Source: Firmicutes bacterium UBA5493 (GTDB lineage: Bacteria > Bacillota > Limnochordia > Darwinibacteriales > Darwinibacteriaceae). From it: DNA of 64,000 bases. Positions 60,489-64,000 of this stretch are shown piece by piece. Location of the stretch: contig DIPH01000002.1 of assembly GCA_002424045.1 (NCBI GenBank), positions 10,025-74,024 on the forward strand. Reading direction: 5' to 3'. Position numbers and translations under genes: made by a program. Position 1 is the stretch's first letter. The number at the start of each line of letters is the position of its first letter. Below the pieces are notes generated by a model, which had not been told where the DNA came from, did not search any database, and saw only the letters and a list, made by a program, of their open reading frames with translations.

Positions 60489-61475
60489 ATGAGTGATCAG
60501 AAAGTATTGCTTGATGTTCAGAACCTTAAATTGTATTTTCGCACCCAGGCCGGTCCTGTGCAAGCTGTGGATGATGTCAGTTTTCAGTTAAAGGCAGGAC
60601 ACACGCTTGCTGTAGTAGGCGAATCCGGCTGTGGAAAAACGTCCTTGGCCAAGGCGATCTTACGCCTTCTTCCACGTAATATCTCGACCTATACAGGTTC
60701 TATTCTGTTTGATGGCAAGGATATCATGAAGTATGATGACGATGAGTTCCGCAGGGAAATCCGGTGGTGCGAGATTGCGTCGGTGCCCCAGGCATCCATG
60801 AACTCTCTTAATCCAGTCGTTCGAATCGAAGACCAACTCATTGAACCCCTGTTGATTCATGAGAAAATGAGCAAGCAACAGGCGAGAGCTAGGGTAGCTG
60901 AAGTCTTTGAAGTTGTTGGCTTACCAGTTGACTTCCTTCAGCGCTACCCATTTGAGCTTAGTGGAGGTATGCGGCAGAGGGCGATTATTGCCATGGCATT
61001 AGCATCCGATCCGAAGCTTGTTGTGCTTGATGAACCATCATCAGCGCTGGATTTGTTATCCCAGGCAAACCTGATGAATGTTCTCAAGAAGATCAAACAT
61101 GAAATCAACACAACATTTATCCTCATCACCCATGATATTGGTACTGCCAGTGAGTTGGCTGATGAAGTCGCCGTAATGTACGCAGGGAAAATGGTAGAAT
61201 ACGCTTCAGCTCAATATTTCTATACCGATGCGCATCATCCCTATTCCCAGAAGTTGATGGCGAGTGTGCCGACTCTGCGGGAAGACAAAGAATTAGAGTT
61301 CATTCCGGGCCAGCCTCCTTCACTAATCAATCCACCTACAGGTTGCCGCTTCGCCGCCCGATGCGAGAAGAAATTTGACAAGTGCTCCATGCAGCCTAAC
61401 ACGACGCATCTAGGAAATAGAGCAACTGTGCAGTGCTGGCTATTTGACGAGACGGGAGAGGTGAAACATGCCTAG
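60489..61475 (+). CDS. peptide-type ABC transporter ATPase, DppD/OppD family
   Basis: 328 residues. Walker A GESGCGKTS, signature LSGGMRQR, Walker B LVVLDEPSSALD and the C-terminal oligopeptide-ATPase extension with cysteines (GCRFAARCEKKFDKC), a likely iron-sulfur or metal site in this family. It overlaps the next ATPase gene by 8 bases. Confidence 0.95.
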   Translation: MSDQKVLLDVQNLKLYFRTQAGPVQAVDDVSFQLKAGHTLAVVGESGCGKTSLAKAILRLLPRNISTYTGSILFDGKDIMKYDDDEFRREIRWCEIASVPQASMNSLNPVVRIEDQLIEPLLIHEKMSKQQARARVAEVFEVVGLPVDFLQRYPFELSGGMRQRAIIAMALASDPKLVVLDEPSSALDLLSQANLMNVLKKIKHEINTTFILITHDIGTASELADEVAVMYAGKMVEYASAQYFYTDAHHPYSQKLMASVPTLREDKELEFIPGQPPSLINPPTGCRFAARCEKKFDKCSMQPNTTHLGNRATVQCWLFDETGEVKHA

Positions 61476-62484
61476 TCTAGCAAAAACTTTACCACAGGAA
61501 CAAAAGGCGGTTCTTCGCATAGAAGACCTCCACACTTGGTTTGAAGTACGGCGCATGGGTTTCTTTAAAGCCGGTGACGTACGTGCCTTGGACGGGGCTT
61601 CCTTTGAGCTCTACGAGGGCGAAACGATTTCCATCGTTGGTGAGAGTGGCTGCGGAAAAAGTACCTTGGCCAAAACAATCCTTGGTATTAACCATATTAG
61701 CAAGGGTTCTATCTTCTTTGAAGATCAGGACTTAAGCACTCTTGATAAGGAAGGCTGGAAGCGGTATCGCTCCAGTATTGGGTATATCCAGCAAGATCCC
61801 TACGGTGCGCTTCCTCCCTTTATGTCTGTGCAGCGCATCCTCGAAGAGCCTATGAAAATTAATGGCATCAAGGACAAAGCAGAGCAGAAAAAGCGCATAA
61901 GACAGGTGCTCGAAGAAGTAAAGCTAGCTCCTATCGAAGACTATTTACCAAAGTTTCCCCACATGTTAAGTGGTGGACAACAACAGCGCCTAGTCATCGC
62001 ACGGGCGATGATCTTGGATCCGAAGATGCTCATCGCAGACGAACCCGTATCCATGCTCGATGCTTCCGTTCGGGTTGAGATTCTCCAACTTCTGCAAGCC
62101 CTGCAGAGACGACACAATTTGGCGATTCTCTATATTACCCATGACCTTTCCACAGTGCGATATTTCTCAGAGCGCATTTTTGCAATGTACGGTGGTAAGA
62201 TTATTGAAAAATCCTCAACTGTTGCCCTGCTTCAACAGCCCTTACACCCTTATACGGCAGCGCTCTTTGAAGCAACATCCGATCCTGATGCAGAAAACCT
62301 TACGACCTTTAAGGATGTACCAGCGGGCGAACCCCCGAGTTTGATGAATCCGCCACGGGGTTGTAGATTCCATCCCCGTTGCCGGAAGATAATCAAGGGC
62401 CTGTGTGACCAGGAAATGCCCCCAGAATTCTGGGTACGGAAAGACCATGCAGCGGCCTGTTGGTTATACAAGGACAAGGCCTAA
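61468..62484 (+). CDS. peptide-type ABC transporter ATPase, DppF/OppF family
   Basis: 338 residues. Walker A GESGCGKST, signature LSGGQQQR, Walker B LIADEPVSMLD. The C-terminal extension has CRFHPRCRKIIKGLC. GGGAGAGG precedes ATG 61468. It forms the ATPase heterodimer with the preceding gene product. Confidence 0.95.
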   Translation: MPSLAKTLPQEQKAVLRIEDLHTWFEVRRMGFFKAGDVRALDGASFELYEGETISIVGESGCGKSTLAKTILGINHISKGSIFFEDQDLSTLDKEGWKRYRSSIGYIQQDPYGALPPFMSVQRILEEPMKINGIKDKAEQKKRIRQVLEEVKLAPIEDYLPKFPHMLSGGQQQRLVIARAMILDPKMLIADEPVSMLDASVRVEILQLLQALQRRHNLAILYITHDLSTVRYFSERIFAMYGGKIIEKSSTVALLQQPLHPYTAALFEATSDPDAENLTTFKDVPAGEPPSLMNPPRGCRFHPRCRKIIKGLCDQEMPPEFWVRKDHAAACWLYKDKA

Positions 62485-62485
62485 A

Positions 62486-62707
62486 GTGAGACGTACAAGG
62501 CGCCAGATCCTCATTGGCGGCACAATGCTAGTTGTTAGCTGGTTAGTAATCTTTGCCATGGTCTTGGAGTTCATCCCACAGCCCATCGAGTTGTATATGA
62601 TAGCCTATGCTGTGTCGTTGGCAGGATTTATACTCGGAACGATTGGAGCCTCAACGGAGATTCGAGATAACATGAGAAAACATCGTAATGACAATGACAA
62701 CGAATAG
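62486..62707 (+). CDS. small two-helix membrane protein at the end of the importer operon
   Basis: 73 residues from GTG 62486, 2 bases after the ATPase stop, so probably by coupled translation. There is a basic N-terminus (RRTRRQ), two membrane helices (about 8-30 and 37-57) and a charged C-terminus (MRKHRNDNDNE). No family recognised. A role in the importer is only suggested by position. Confidence 0.65.
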   Translation: MRRTRRQILIGGTMLVVSWLVIFAMVLEFIPQPIELYMIAYAVSLAGFILGTIGASTEIRDNMRKHRNDNDNE

Positions 62708-62710
62708 ACA

Positions 62711-62755
62711 ACACAAAGAGCCGTGTCGAACGCAGACACGGCTCTCTGTGTTTCC
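62711..62755. terminator. bidirectional terminator between importer operon and purD
   Basis: An 11-bp perfect stem AGAGCCGTGTC / GACACGGCTCT, extended by ACACA / TGTGT, with T-rich sequence on the plus side. It serves both converging units. Confidence 0.88.
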
Positions 62756-62763
62756 TATTGATT

Positions 62764-64000
62764 TTAATGGCCTCTAGGCAAGGCCCTGTGGGCAATATCT
62801 GTGCGGTAAAACATGTTAGGGTCACTATATTGTTCTAAGAAAGCATAAACCCGGCTTTGGGCCTCTTGGAGACTGTCTCCTTGGCTCGCCGCCAAGTACA
62901 CCCGGCCACCATCGCTGAAGAGCTCACCCTCCGCGTTTTGGGACACTCCACTATAGTAAATATGCACACCCTCTTCACTCTCAAATGAAGGTAACAAAAC
63001 ACCCTTGGTGTACGCCTCTGGATACCCCTTGCTTGCCACAACAACCCCCACCATAGCCTTTGCGCTCCACTTCAGCTCGGGTCTCCTACCTTCGAGGACC
63101 TCCCCAATGACCTCCACCAAATCAGACTCCAAGCGGGGTAGGAGCACCTGGGTCTCTGGGTCCCCAAAGCGAGCGTTAAACTCGATGACCTTAGTACCTT
63201 CCTTGGTAAGCATCAAACCGGCGTAAAGTACCCCAGTGAAGGGCATCCCCTCCTGCACAAGGGCTCTCGCTGCGGGCTCTAAAATCTCTGTAATCGCTTC
63301 TTCTACTACCTCAGGTGAAATATGGGGAGCGGGAGAGTAGGCGCCCATCCCTCCAGTATTAGGACCTCGATCGCCATCAAAAGCTCTCTTATGATCTTGG
63401 GCAACATCTAAAGGGACCACTAACTCCCCATGCACCAGGGCCATGAGGGAGAATTCCTCACCCTCCAAGAACTCCTCAATGATCACTGTAGAGGAGGCCT
63501 CACCAAATCTGTGCTCTACAAGCATATCCCAGAGTGCGTCTATGGCCTCAGCCTGGGTAGAGGCAACCACAACGCCCTTGCCTGCCGCTAGACCATCAGC
63601 TTTGATGACAACAGGCAGGGAGGACTGCTCTACATAGTCCCTGGCGAGTCCAAAATCACAAAAGGTCCTGTACCTGCCCGTGGGGATATTGTGTTTCTCC
63701 ATGAGCTGTTTCGCAAAGGACTTGCTTCCCTCGATCTGGGCCGCCCTTTGGCTTGGTGCAAATACGCATATCCCTTCTTGGGCAAGGAGATCTGACAAAC
63801 CTTCCACCAAGGGCTTTTCTGGCCCAACGATCACGAGGTCAATCCCTTCCTCCCTGCAAAACTCCACGAGTTTCTGGTGATCATTCTCTCCACAGGGAAG
63901 TGGCATCGCAACATCGGCCATCCCTGGATTACCAGGTGCCACATACACCTTACGAACACGGGGGCTTGCAGCGATTTTTTCACAAAGGACATGTTCTCTA
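62764..64000 (-). CDS. purD: phosphoribosylamine-glycine ligase (partial, start beyond right edge)
   Basis: The minus-strand frame is open to the window edge (about 412 residues visible), beginning within REHVLCEKIAASPRVRKVYVAPGNPG; only about 11 N-terminal residues are missing. It ligates glycine to phosphoribosylamine in purine synthesis. It has ATP-grasp motifs (VVIKADGLAAGKGVVVA, EFNARFGDPETQ) and GPNTGGMGAYSP. The 394-residue version starting at 63948 is only an internal start. Its transcript ends at the shared terminator. Confidence 0.96.
   Translation of the reverse strand, partial: REHVLCEKIAASPRVRKVYVAPGNPGMADVAMPLPCGENDHQKLVEFCREEGIDLVIVGPEKPLVEGLSDLLAQEGICVFAPSQRAAQIEGSKSFAKQLMEKHNIPTGRYRTFCDFGLARDYVEQSSLPVVIKADGLAAGKGVVVASTQAEAIDALWDMLVEHRFGEASSTVIIEEFLEGEEFSLMALVHGELVVPLDVAQDHKRAFDGDRGPNTGGMGAYSPAPHISPEVVEEAITEILEPAARALVQEGMPFTGVLYAGLMLTKEGTKVIEFNARFGDPETQVLLPRLESDLVEVIGEVLEGRRPELKWSAKAMVGVVVASKGYPEAYTKGVLLPSFESEEGVHIYYSGVSQNAEGELFSDGGRVYLAASQGDSLQEAQSRVYAFLEQYSDPNMFYRTDIAHRALPRGH

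Overview
The window looks like chromosome from an anaerobic, low-to-moderate-GC, Gram-positive-type member of the Bacillota (Clostridia or Limnochordia-like). The reasons are a selenocysteine-dependent glycine reductase operon, pyruvate:ferredoxin oxidoreductase, an S-layer-homology protein, a YheC/YheD ATP-grasp spore-associated protein, a YtrA-type GntR repressor with its ABC exporter, a cyclic-di-AMP (ydaO-type) riboswitch, strong AGGAGG ribosome sites and near-consensus sigma-A promoters. Many starts are GTG or TTG. No tRNA, rRNA, CRISPR array, phage module or intact insertion sequence was seen.

Layout. 1-217 is the N-terminal part of a free-methionine sulfoxide reductase that runs off the left edge. 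0.3-8.3 kb is a glucan and disaccharide locus: glucan phosphorylase, NDP-sugar pyrophosphorylase fused to a degenerate phosphomannomutase domain, GT4 glycosyltransferase, and a divergent GH65 phosphorylase followed by a 5'-nucleotidase remnant. 8.3-13.2 kb holds an M42 aminopeptidase, a small DUF3787-like protein and PFOR. 13.4-19.5 kb is the glycine reductase operon trxA-grdE-grdA-grdB-[structured RNA]-grdCD. In-frame TGA codons split grdA and grdB for ordinary gene callers, and grdC and grdD are one open reading frame. 19.6-27.9 kb carries two ABC exporters, MATE and MFS transporters and YjbQ. 28-37.6 kb has a DUF4932 metalloprotease-like protein, the c-di-AMP riboswitch with a 54-codon gene, a GH3 glucosidase, a frameshifted acetyltransferase, about 1.2 kb of decayed sequence, and a lipoprotein-subtilase pair. 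37.6-55.1 kb is mostly housekeeping (Dam-type methylase, SDR, PepT, MutY, nitroreductase, SLH protein, M48 protease, acetyltransferases, HAD, cyclase, acetate transporter, deaminase, methionine gamma-lyase, YheC/D). 55.3-62.7 kb is a five-gene peptide-type ABC importer operon with a small membrane protein at its end. purD runs off the right edge.

How it fits together. Peptide import, aminopeptidases, methionine gamma-lyase, PFOR and glycine reductase together suggest a peptide and amino-acid fermenter of Stickland type that can also phosphorolyse glucans and disaccharides. This is inferred from gene content.

The least explained items are: the dense four-stem RNA between grdB and grdCD (16887-16987); the grdCD fusion; an importer binding protein whose two halves appear in swapped order (55442-57910); a c-di-AMP riboswitch whose only nearby target is a 54-residue protein of unknown function (29518-29682); and a Nudix/aminoglycoside-acetyltransferase-like fusion (43894-44742).
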